Assembly: GCF_039539345.1 (NCBI RefSeq)
Contig: NZ_BAABCY010000007.1
Coordinates: forward strand, 20,026-84,025
Source: Snuella lapsa
GTDB taxonomy: Bacteria; Bacteroidota; Bacteroidia; Flavobacteriales; Flavobacteriaceae
Direction: 5' to 3'
Length of the DNA stretch: 64,000 bases
Notes under the pieces: model-generated
Databases searched by the model: none
What the model saw: only the letters and a program-made list of their open reading frames with translations
Told to the model about the DNA's origin: nothing
Shown: in pieces, positions 16,708-24,686 of the stretch
How positions within the stretch are numbered: position 1 is the first letter of the stretch
Layout: the number at the start of each line of letters is the position of its first letter
Translations under genes and position numbers: made by a program

Positions 16708-17969
16708 GAGCCTTAAAGTTAAAAGCCGGAGCCTTACAATTTACCATGTTCGTGGTGGTGATTATTGCTTTGTTATTGGCGGCTTTTACCATTCTTGTCC
16801 ATACTCATAAGGCATTCAGAATTCGAACGGACTTTGTTGTTGGAACTGTAGATGTGGTTAATAACACTGTAGATCAGATGCTTATTAACGATCCACAATC
16901 GAATAAAACCCAATTTCTAACTAACGACCAAGGTTATGAAATAAACATACATAATGATCATTGGGGACTGTTTAATAAACTGAGTGTAGTTTCAAAACTC
17001 AAGAACAGCACATTTAAAAAAATAGCCCTTGTGGGGGGCTCTCAACCAGAAATCAATAAAACGGCTCTTTATTTAGAAGAACAAAACAAGCCCCTCGTCG
17101 TGGTGGGGAAGACACATATACAGGGTGATGTCTATTTGCCCAAACAAGGAGTCAGAACCGGTAACATCTCGGGGCATTCTTATTATGGCTCCCGCTTAAT
17201 CTATGGAAGCAACAAAACCAGTAATACGCTTCCTGACATTAACCCAAACATTTTAAAACATCTGGAAGGTATGACCGAAACGGTCAAATCCATTGCCCCG
17301 GAACAATTCATTGATCTGGGAAAGGACAGGATTTACCAAAACTCCTTTTACGATCCCGCTAAGGTCATTTTCAGTCCCATGGCTATCGACCTGTCTCGTG
17401 TATCGCTTACAGGCCATATACTGGTACAATCGGAAACCAAGATTGTTGTCGATCCCACGTCCCAATTAACGGATGTTATTTTAATGGCACCGGAAGTGGA
17501 AATTAAACTCCATTCCAAAGGAACGTTCCAGATATTGGCTAGTAGGGGAATTACCGTTGGTAATGACTGTACGTTAAGTTATCCCTCAGCCCTGATCCTG
17601 ATTGAGGACAAACAGGTTAATAAACAAACACAAAACACGGAAGATACTCCATATATTAAGCTCCATAAAGGGGCTATGGTCAAGGGCGAAATAGTTTATT
17701 TGGGAAATTCAAAAAACTATCGATCACAGGTTTTTATAGATGATGGGGCAACAGTAGTTGGCGAGGTTTACTGTAATAAAAACGTGGAGCTATTAGGCTC
17801 CATTTACGGCAGTGTCTATACCAGTGGCTTTGTTGCGGCCCAATCGGGCTCTGTATACCAGAACCACATTTATAACGGTACCATTCAGGTTGACAAACTA
17901 CCACAGGAATACGTAGGATTGTTATTTGAAGACCATATTAAAAAAGGCATAGCAAAATGGTTGTACTAA
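16704..17969 (+). CDS. Single-pass membrane protein with right-handed beta-helix (polymer-forming/bactofilin-like) region
   Basis: 421 aa. N-terminal transmembrane helix (FTMFVVVIIALLLAAFTILV), then a periplasmic part. The middle and C-terminal parts show short repeated turns with Gly and small residues (VVGKTHIQGDVYLPK, VVGEVYCNKNVELLGSIYG) typical of bactofilin-like or hexapeptide-like beta-helices. It lies between the GspC/PilP-like gene and the two prepilins and overlaps both neighbours. It may replace a minor pseudopilin or scaffold the fibre. No equivalent is part of classical T2SS. Confidence 0.5.
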   Translation: MRALKLKAGALQFTMFVVVIIALLLAAFTILVHTHKAFRIRTDFVVGTVDVVNNTVDQMLINDPQSNKTQFLTNDQGYEINIHNDHWGLFNKLSVVSKLKNSTFKKIALVGGSQPEINKTALYLEEQNKPLVVVGKTHIQGDVYLPKQGVRTGNISGHSYYGSRLIYGSNKTSNTLPDINPNILKHLEGMTETVKSIAPEQFIDLGKDRIYQNSFYDPAKVIFSPMAIDLSRVSLTGHILVQSETKIVVDPTSQLTDVILMAPEVEIKLHSKGTFQILASRGITVGNDCTLSYPSALILIEDKQVNKQTQNTEDTPYIKLHKGAMVKGEIVYLGNSKNYRSQVFIDDGATVVGEVYCNKNVELLGSIYGSVYTSGFVAAQSGSVYQNHIYNGTIQVDKLPQEYVGLLFEDHIKKGIAKWLY

Positions 17970-18289
17970 AAAAGATACGGGCCTCGACCCTTATGGAAAC
18001 CTTGGTCGCTACTGTATTGCTTGTGGTCATTTTTATGATAGCAAGTATGATATTGAACAATTTGTTCTCAAATACCATAAAGGGTAATACCAGGGAGATG
18101 GACACCTACCTGAATGAACTGGAATACCTGTACATAAACAACAAACTGGCACTGCCCTATACAACAGATTATAAATTGTGGTCTATTACCGTGAACTCCC
18201 ATTTGGAACAGAACAAACCCATGATTGTTTTTGAGGCGGTGGATCAAAAGACAAAACAAACCTTAAAAAAAGAGCGTATTGCAATCTAA
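17957..18289 (+). CDS. Prepilin-type protein 1
   Basis: 110 aa. The class III signal is KIRA^STLMETLVATVLLVVIF: basic leader, cleavage after Ala, Glu at mature position 5, then a hydrophobic spine. The small globular part has no Cys pair. It overlaps the previous gene by 13 bp and the next by 11 bp. It would need a prepilin peptidase, which is not in the window. Confidence 0.78.
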   Translation: MVVLKKIRASTLMETLVATVLLVVIFMIASMILNNLFSNTIKGNTREMDTYLNELEYLYINNKLALPYTTDYKLWSITVNSHLEQNKPMIVFEAVDQKTKQTLKKERIAI

Positions 18290-18743
18290 GGCCAAGATAT
18301 CGGCATTTACATTAAACGAGTTGATCGTCGTTATCATTTTAACGAGCGTCATTGTCGGAATGGGCTTTTCCGTTTTGACATTGGTTCACAAGCATATGTA
18401 TGGCATCCAGGCTAATTTTAACAGGAACACTGAACTTAGCAAACTTGAACAATCCCTATGGCTGGACTTTAACCGCTATTCCAAAATAACATACGATGCC
18501 CTAGAAGATAAACTGACCTTTACCACTGCGATAGATACAACCTCCTATACATTTACGGAAAGGGGGATTGTTAAAGCACTGGACACTTTTAATATCCGAT
18601 TACAGGGAAAAACGATGTTCTTCGATGGCAATAGCGTAGGGAACGGTACCATTGACGCATTGAAATTAAAAACATCTAAAAACTTTCAGCAGCAGGAACT
18701 GCTTGTATTCAAGAAGAACGATGCAACCTTATTCATGAACTAA
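18279..18743 (+). CDS. Prepilin-type protein 2
   Basis: 154 aa from a TTG start overlapping the end of prepilin 1. It shows a classic N-terminal methylation motif, KISA^FTLNELIVVIILTSV, with Phe1 and Glu5. A soluble beta-rich domain follows, as in GspH/GspJ-type pseudopilins. The stop and the next ATG overlap as TAATG. Confidence 0.8.
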   Translation: MQSKAKISAFTLNELIVVIILTSVIVGMGFSVLTLVHKHMYGIQANFNRNTELSKLEQSLWLDFNRYSKITYDALEDKLTFTTAIDTTSYTFTERGIVKALDTFNIRLQGKTMFFDGNSVGNGTIDALKLKTSKNFQQQELLVFKKNDATLFMN

Positions 18744-19882
18744 TGGCATTTCAACTGGACAACATAAAGACTACCGATTCCCAAAGGGGCAAAAACGCGA
18801 AAAAAAAGGAAGAATCTTTTTTAAAGCAGGAAATAAACCTGTTCAACAAGGCCTTTCCCAACAAGGTAAAAGAAGATTTCTATACAGAACTTAGCGTACT
18901 TTTAAAAGCCGGTATTTCATTAAAGGAAGCTCTGGAACTCATAGAAAAGTCCCAAAAGAAAAAGCAGGATACAATGATACTGCATACCATATCCAAGGAC
19001 ATTGTTGCTGGGCAGAGCCTTTCAAGCGCCATGAAAGCCCATAAACATTTTACCGACTACGAGTACCATTCCATAGCCATAGGTGAAGAAACCGGGACAT
19101 TGGCCCAGGTTATGGAACAACTGGGCGAATTTTATGCCAGAAAAAATGAACAGCGCAGAAATCTGGTCAGTGCCCTGACCTACCCCATAATCATTTTGAG
19201 TACGGCCGTTTTGGTGGTATTCTTTATGTTGCACTATGTCGTCCCGATGTTCCAAGATATTTTTAAGCAGCAGGGCGTGGAATTGCCCGGGATTACAAAA
19301 TTCATCATCAGGATCTCTGAATTTGTTAAGGCCTATGGGTTGATATTGGTTCTTATGGTATTTGGAGTGTTTGGCTTACAGACCTTTTTAAACAAGAAAA
19401 AACGGTTCAAGCAGTTAAAGGACCTGTTGGTCTTTAAACTGCCCTTTATCGGAAACTTTGTCAAAACGGTCTACCTGTCCCAGTTTGCACAGGCGGTATC
19501 CCTGTTAACGGCCTCCAAGGTGCCAGTGGTCAACAGTATCCAGCTCGTTAAGCAGATGATCAATTTTTACCCCTTAAAGCAAGCCCTTGAAACCGTCGAG
19601 GGTCATATTTTGAAGGGAGAATCCCTAAGCAATAGCTTAGGCCAGCACAAATTGTTCGACGATAAAATGATTGCCTTGGTCAAGGTTGCGGAAGAGACCA
19701 ACCAAACGGAGTATATTTTCGAAAGGCTCAATAAGCAATACCATACCCGGGTGGAACAACAGTCCAAAATGCTGTCCACCTTAATGGAGCCCTTCATCAT
19801 ACTCATCGTTGGTGTCCTGGTTGGGATCATCCTGATTGCCATGTACCTACCGATGTTCAAGTTGAGTAGTGTTATGGGCTAA
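18743..19882 (+). CDS. GspF/PilC-type inner membrane platform protein
   Basis: 379 aa with two GspF domains. The first (about 42-165) has FYTELSVLLKAGISLKEALE and GEETGTLAQVMEQLGEFY. The second (about 240-365) has FAQAVSLLTASKVPVVNSI and the closing helices PFIILIVGVLVGIILIAMYLPMF. Three membrane helices are evident. In T2SS and T4P this protein works with a GspE/PilB ATPase to extrude the pilus. No such ATPase is in this window, so the operon needs a partner elsewhere or is incomplete. Confidence 0.88.
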   Translation: MAFQLDNIKTTDSQRGKNAKKKEESFLKQEINLFNKAFPNKVKEDFYTELSVLLKAGISLKEALELIEKSQKKKQDTMILHTISKDIVAGQSLSSAMKAHKHFTDYEYHSIAIGEETGTLAQVMEQLGEFYARKNEQRRNLVSALTYPIIILSTAVLVVFFMLHYVVPMFQDIFKQQGVELPGITKFIIRISEFVKAYGLILVLMVFGVFGLQTFLNKKKRFKQLKDLLVFKLPFIGNFVKTVYLSQFAQAVSLLTASKVPVVNSIQLVKQMINFYPLKQALETVEGHILKGESLSNSLGQHKLFDDKMIALVKVAEETNQTEYIFERLNKQYHTRVEQQSKMLSTLMEPFIILIVGVLVGIILIAMYLPMFKLSSVMG

Positions 19883-19900
19883 GTTAACAAAAGAAAAACC

Positions 19901-20083
19901 ATGACTATGGATGAAGAAAAAACAAATTATGTGTTATTGACCAGCACAGATGTTATGTTATTATATTAAGCATCCATAGGTCGATTAATGCTGTCGGGCA
20001 ATTATGATTTTTTGGTCTACCCGTTTGCCGATTTGAACGAAGTCATAAATGACTTAGAAAATGGGAGTATTTTAGAATCATAG
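19901..20083 (+). pseudogene. Short coding remnant with an in-frame stop
   Basis: ATG at 19901 begins 22 codons (MTMDEEKTNYVLLTSTDV...) to TAA at 19967. The same frame then continues through a second ATG at 19988 with a protein-like sequence (GNYDFLVYPFADLNEVINDL) to a TAG at 20081. A single stop in an otherwise plausible 60-codon frame suggests a degraded gene. No family is recognised. Confidence 0.3.
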
Positions 20084-20496
20084 ATGAAACCTCTTATGCG
20101 CAATTGCATGGAAACCTTTATGTTAAGTTCAAGGAACTTTTGAAAGGATATCAAGTTATTCAGAAGTTGGTTATATTGATTCTCACCCACTTTATGTTCT
20201 GTGTTTAAAGAATGAATATAGGATTTATTGACTGCACAATTAATTGAATATGTTGAAGAAAAGACTTTTATTGTATAGTTATACAACCATAAAAGTTTGT
20301 AAGAATTCATTTAATCTTGTTTTTTTAACAAATCATCAGAAAAATTATATAAATATCAGTGAATTTTACTTCTTTTGACTGATAATGAGTAATATATAAT
20401 TTAATTTTACATATTTTCAAATAAAACAGGTTTAAAATAGTCGATTCTAGTATTGGGGTATCTAGGATGGTAAAGTGATTTTAACATATTTATAAT
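20084..20496. other. AT-rich intergenic region before the AraC-type regulator gene
   Basis: About 410 bp with no convincing plus-strand gene. An antisense 97-codon ORF (20017-20310) overlaps the remnant above and lacks any protein signature. The region probably carries the promoter of the regulator, but no clear TAnnTTTG element was found near 20497. Confidence 0.35.
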
Positions 20497-22188
20497 ATGA
20501 GGTATACCCCAAATATTAAAATCAAGCATCTCTGTCTCCTTATAGCTGTATTTCTAATACTTCAGGCTTTTCACGGAAACTATGCACAGGATTCCCTTTC
20601 CAATAAATCATATCAAGAACTGAGCAAGCTTTCAGATGATGCCTTTTACAATGGGGATTTGGAACGACTTTCCATTTACAGAACCTATTACCTTGATAAA
20701 GCAAAAACAGAGAACAATAATCTGGAAATGGCCCGTGCCTACCAATATTTTATTACCTGGGAAGATTTGGAAACAGACCTAAAATATTGCGATTCCGTGA
20801 TAAAGGTTACCAAGGACAGTGACCATGAAGCCTACCCGACCAACGGCTATTTGCTCAAGGCCAATATGTATTATTATGGTTCTGATTTCGAAAAGGCCCT
20901 GGACAACTATATCATTGCCAGTGAGTGGGCTGACGCTAAAGGTTATAAACCGTTACAGATTGAAGCTTCAATGGGCATTGCCGCTATAAAGAACATCTGG
21001 GGTCTCCACGAAGAAGCATTGGAAATCTACAAAACCAATTATTTGGACGTAACAAGTACCACTGACTACATGGCAGACCGTTACGAGGATTATATACTGT
21101 TTGCCAATAATTTGGCCCTGTCCTATATCCGGAACCAAAAGCCTGATTCAGCCTTGGTCGTATCAAGCAGAGCCATGTCACATGCAAGATCAGTAAACGA
21201 TAGTCTTTCCTATTATGATCTTGGAAAAGTACAGGCCACGGCCAACTATTACCTAAAGAAATACCCCCAGACCCAGGATTCTCTGTTAAAATTCCTGTCA
21301 CACTATTCAGGGCTAACGCGTTCAGATAGTTATTACATGTTGGGTAAGATAGCCGACTACCAAAATGATCATGCCCTAAAAATGGATTATTTCAAAAGAA
21401 TAGATTCGATCCATCAAACGATCGGGGATCCATTTCCCGAACTAAAAGAGGTATACAACGAACTGTACAAGGATGCCGGTAATAAAGGGGACAAAGACCG
21501 GCAGCTGTACTATATCGACCAATTAATAGCAGTTGACAGCACATTGGATATTAACTATGCAACAGTTAACAATAAAGTGCGTTTGGAATATGACATTCCC
21601 AGATATAAAAAAGAAAAACGGCTGCTGACAACCGAATTAAAAAATAAACGGCAACAATTACAGATATTGACCATAGTTTCGTTTATAATATTGGCAATAC
21701 TGCTAGTCTATATTAACCACAGGCATCGCAAATTCAAAAAGCGATTGCAGCAGCTATTGGACAATGACCCTGTTGAAACGACCGAACCGAAACCCAAAAA
21801 AGAAAAACCTGCCCTGGACATATCCGAGCATATCATAAATACCGTTTTGGAGCAGTTAAAACAGTTCGAAGCCGATAAAGCCTATCTGGACAAGGATATA
21901 ACGCTCAGTTCGCTGGCAAAGGACTTCAATACCAATTCATCCTATATGTCTAATATCATAAATCATTACAAACAAATGAATTTTTCAAGCTACCTAAAAG
22001 ACCTACGGATCACCTATGCCATTAACAGTATCAAGAAAGACCACCAATATCTGAAATATTCTATTAACGGACTGGCCGATGAATTTGGGTTTATAACGGC
22101 GGACTCCTTTTCAAAGGCTTTTAGGGAAAAGACAGGGATCAAGCCCTCTTATTTTCTGGGCAAGTTAAGGGAAGAGAACAATACATAA
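20497..22188 (+). CDS. TPR-containing, membrane-anchored AraC-type regulator
   Basis: 563 aa. N-terminal signal/anchor, then a TPR-like helical solenoid (about 35-360; pairs such as FEKALDNYIIASEWADAKGY). A single membrane helix follows (LQILTIVSFIILAILLVYI, about 385-405), then a cytoplasmic linker and a C-terminal AraC/XylS HTH (about 460-560; LSSLAKDFNTNSSYMSNIIN, SINGLADEFGFITADSFSKAF, REKTGIKPSYF). This architecture is common in Flavobacteriaceae and fits a periplasmic peptide or protein sensor that signals to DNA. It directly precedes the double-glycine peptide gene and export operon, so it is the likely local regulator. Peptide sensing is inference. Confidence 0.85.
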   Translation: MRYTPNIKIKHLCLLIAVFLILQAFHGNYAQDSLSNKSYQELSKLSDDAFYNGDLERLSIYRTYYLDKAKTENNNLEMARAYQYFITWEDLETDLKYCDSVIKVTKDSDHEAYPTNGYLLKANMYYYGSDFEKALDNYIIASEWADAKGYKPLQIEASMGIAAIKNIWGLHEEALEIYKTNYLDVTSTTDYMADRYEDYILFANNLALSYIRNQKPDSALVVSSRAMSHARSVNDSLSYYDLGKVQATANYYLKKYPQTQDSLLKFLSHYSGLTRSDSYYMLGKIADYQNDHALKMDYFKRIDSIHQTIGDPFPELKEVYNELYKDAGNKGDKDRQLYYIDQLIAVDSTLDINYATVNNKVRLEYDIPRYKKEKRLLTTELKNKRQQLQILTIVSFIILAILLVYINHRHRKFKKRLQQLLDNDPVETTEPKPKKEKPALDISEHIINTVLEQLKQFEADKAYLDKDITLSSLAKDFNTNSSYMSNIINHYKQMNFSSYLKDLRITYAINSIKKDHQYLKYSINGLADEFGFITADSFSKAFREKTGIKPSYFLGKLREENNT

Positions 22189-22285
22189 TTCCCCCCAATT
22201 TATAAATGCAGGGCACAGTTACAAGGATTGCAAGAAGTGCTTTGTTACTTTTAACCTGAAATTAATCCAATAAATATTAAATACC

Positions 22286-22426
22286 ATGAAGACAAAAACA
22301 AAACAACAACAATTATCATTAAAACACTACCAAAAAAATGAAATCAAAAATCCCGAAACCATTTTAGGAGGTGTTGGAGATGGTCCAATTGAAAGGGACA
22401 AAATTAAAAGGGCAACAAGGAGATAA
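22286..22426 (+). CDS. Double-glycine-leader peptide precursor (46 aa)
   Basis: 46 codons, ATG at 22286 and TAA at 22424-22426. The leader is basic at the start, then LSLKHYQKNEIKNPETILGG, a standard Bacteroidota GG leader with hydrophobic residues before the Gly28-Gly29 pair. Cleavage after GG would release a 17-residue peptide, VGDGPIERDKIKRATRR, which is basic, has no Cys and only one Pro, so it is not an obvious lanthipeptide or sactipeptide. It lies 75 bp before the S9 peptidase and in front of a C39-peptidase exporter that can cleave such leaders. It could be a bacteriocin, pheromone or modified peptide. Confidence 0.75.
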   Translation: MKTKTKQQQLSLKHYQKNEIKNPETILGGVGDGPIERDKIKRATRR

Positions 22427-22501
22427 AATGTTTTGATTAATACAGAAATACACTTTTAAAGATGTTTTTCTACATAAACTACCTTCACTAACTTTCCAAA
22501 T

Positions 22502-24682
22502 ATGAAATGCACTAAAATACTTCTTTGCATAATAACAATAACCTTTTTGGGTTGTTCAGGGTTTACCAAGCAAAAACATTTTCAGGATTATCCGCGAACC
22601 GATAAATCTTCAACAGAAGATAGCTATTACGGTACGATAATCAAGGATGAATACAGGTATCTGGAACATTTAAAAGATACTGCCGTTGCCCAATGGTTCA
22701 AAGATCAGGATGTCTATGCAGAGAAGTATTTGAACAATTTCCCTGGTCAGGAACAGATAGCTAACCAAATCAAGGGTTACCATAGTGAAGGCCAGCCATC
22801 GGTTTCCAATATCAAATATTCGGATAACGGACATGCCTTTTTTCTGAAAAGTGAAGGAAACAATTTGGTTCAAAAACTGTTCTACAGGGAGTCAAATAGC
22901 TTAGCTGATATTGAGCTTTTTGATCCCTCAGGATTCCAAAAAGACCTGAACCGAGAGTATACCATAAGTTATGTGCAACCATCCTGGGAAGGGCAATATG
23001 TGCTGTTATCCCTATCCTATAACGGTATAAAAGGATCGGAACTTATTACCATAGATGTAAAGAACAGGAAACCATTACCGGAGATCATTACCCATGCAGA
23101 ACCCGAATACTATCTGGGCGTTTCATGGCTTCCCGATTCCAGTGGCTTTCTGTACCTGTACATTCCTGTATTGGATCCGGACAATGAAGCTTATATGCTA
23201 AATTCCAGTACAGTGTTGTACAAATTAGGGGAAGACCCCGAAAAGCGGCATGTCGTGTTTTCGGCGGAATCGGACCAGTACATCACCCAGGAAGATATCC
23301 CAATAGCCAAAGTGCTGTCAAAAAACGATAAGTATATCATAGGGTACAAAGCCTCATCGGAGAATTATTGGTCGGCCTATTACACAACCATGGAAGATTT
23401 AGCTACCGAAACAATGCACTGGAAACCTTTTTATGGCACCGATGAAAAGATTTTTGCTGACTACGGCTTCTTTATGGAGGCTGCATTTGTTTTCGTATCG
23501 GGCAAAAATGCCGATAACCGCACCATATCAAGTTTTGACTTAAAAACGGAACCCCCATACCAATCCAAGGTTTTAGTGCCAGAAAAAAAAGACGAGGTGA
23601 TCAATATATTGAACGTAGCCAATAATGCCCTGTACTTTACCACCTCCAGATTTGGGGTAGAAGCCAATCTGTACGAATATAAAAATGATCAGGAAACCAA
23701 ACTTAAACTGCCATACCAGGCAGGAGCCATTGACCTTTACAGCAGTTCAAAAGACAGTCCAAACCTTTATGTCAATATCGATGGATGGACTACAAACTAT
23801 ACCCGATACATCTTCAGCGGAGGCACGTTTAGCTTGGACCCTTTATCAAATAACAGAAGTTATCCGGAATTTGACGACCTCGTAGTAAAGGAAATTCAGG
23901 TCGCTTCGCATGACGGTGTCCAAGTGCCCCTGTCCATAATTCACCAAAGCGATATGGAATTTAATGGGCAAAGCCCAACACTAATATATGCTTATGGAGC
24001 CTATGGAGAGTCTCTCACACCATACTTTTCGACCATATTCCTTAATTGGGTGAAAAACGGAGGGGTGCTTGCCGTGCCCCATATCCGTGGTGGTGGTGAA
24101 AAAGGAGATTCCTGGCATGAACAGGGCATGAAAACGACCAAACCCAATTCATGGAAAGACCTTATTACCTGCACCGAATACCTGATTAGCAATAAATATA
24201 CCTCACCCGAAAAAACCGTATTGTACAGCAGCAGTGCCGGAACCGTTGCCACGGGCATGGCCATGGTAGAACGACCAGAGCTGTACAAGGTGTTCATAGC
24301 AGAAGCCCCTATGCTCAATCCGTTGCGTAATGAAGCCAGAAGCAACAATGCCAGCAATTATTTGGAGTACGGCACTATAAAAGATTCCTTGGAATGTATG
24401 GGACTCATCAAAATGGATCCCTATGTCAATCTAAAGCCCAATACCGAATACCCGGCCGCCTTGATCATTGCAGGGTATAACGATTCCCGTATAGACCCAT
24501 GGATACCCGGTAAATTTGCGGCTAAACTGCAAGAATGCTCTACGTCAGGGCTTCCCGTTTTTTTGGACGTAAACTATAACGTAGGCCACGAGGGCGGGGA
24601 TACCTTTGAGGAAACTATAGCCACCTATTCACGCATGTTCGCCTTTGCCTTCTGGCAGACCGACCATAAGATAAAAGACTAG
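22502..24682 (+). CDS. S9 family prolyl oligopeptidase, lipoprotein
   Basis: 726 aa. Lipoprotein signal with lipobox FLGC (Cys18), so the enzyme is periplasmic or on the outer membrane. An N-terminal S9 segment (KDEYRYLEHLKDTAVAQWFK), a beta-propeller (about 75-440) and a C-terminal alpha/beta hydrolase follow. The predicted triad is Ser578 in YSSSAGT, Asp661 in GYNDSRIDPW and His696 in NVGHEGG. The nucleophile elbow reads S-S-S-A-G instead of the usual G-G-S-x-G, an unusual change. The gene sits between the GG peptide and the exporter gene (4 bp gap). It may trim, cyclise or degrade the exported peptide. The peptide has Gly-Pro and several Arg/Lys as possible sites. Confidence 0.85.
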   Translation: MKCTKILLCIITITFLGCSGFTKQKHFQDYPRTDKSSTEDSYYGTIIKDEYRYLEHLKDTAVAQWFKDQDVYAEKYLNNFPGQEQIANQIKGYHSEGQPSVSNIKYSDNGHAFFLKSEGNNLVQKLFYRESNSLADIELFDPSGFQKDLNREYTISYVQPSWEGQYVLLSLSYNGIKGSELITIDVKNRKPLPEIITHAEPEYYLGVSWLPDSSGFLYLYIPVLDPDNEAYMLNSSTVLYKLGEDPEKRHVVFSAESDQYITQEDIPIAKVLSKNDKYIIGYKASSENYWSAYYTTMEDLATETMHWKPFYGTDEKIFADYGFFMEAAFVFVSGKNADNRTISSFDLKTEPPYQSKVLVPEKKDEVINILNVANNALYFTTSRFGVEANLYEYKNDQETKLKLPYQAGAIDLYSSSKDSPNLYVNIDGWTTNYTRYIFSGGTFSLDPLSNNRSYPEFDDLVVKEIQVASHDGVQVPLSIIHQSDMEFNGQSPTLIYAYGAYGESLTPYFSTIFLNWVKNGGVLAVPHIRGGGEKGDSWHEQGMKTTKPNSWKDLITCTEYLISNKYTSPEKTVLYSSSAGTVATGMAMVERPELYKVFIAEAPMLNPLRNEARSNNASNYLEYGTIKDSLECMGLIKMDPYVNLKPNTEYPAALIIAGYNDSRIDPWIPGKFAAKLQECSTSGLPVFLDVNYNVGHEGGDTFEETIATYSRMFAFAFWQTDHKIKD

Positions 24683-24686
24683 CCAA

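Noticed and set aside
20017..20310. Minus-strand 97-codon ORF
   Set aside because: No domain, signal or repeat pattern; it lies in AT-rich DNA and partly antisense to a better plus-strand remnant.
22286..22426. Lanthipeptide or thiopeptide precursor
   Set aside because: The predicted core has no Cys, only one Thr and no Ser, and no modification enzymes of those classes are nearby.
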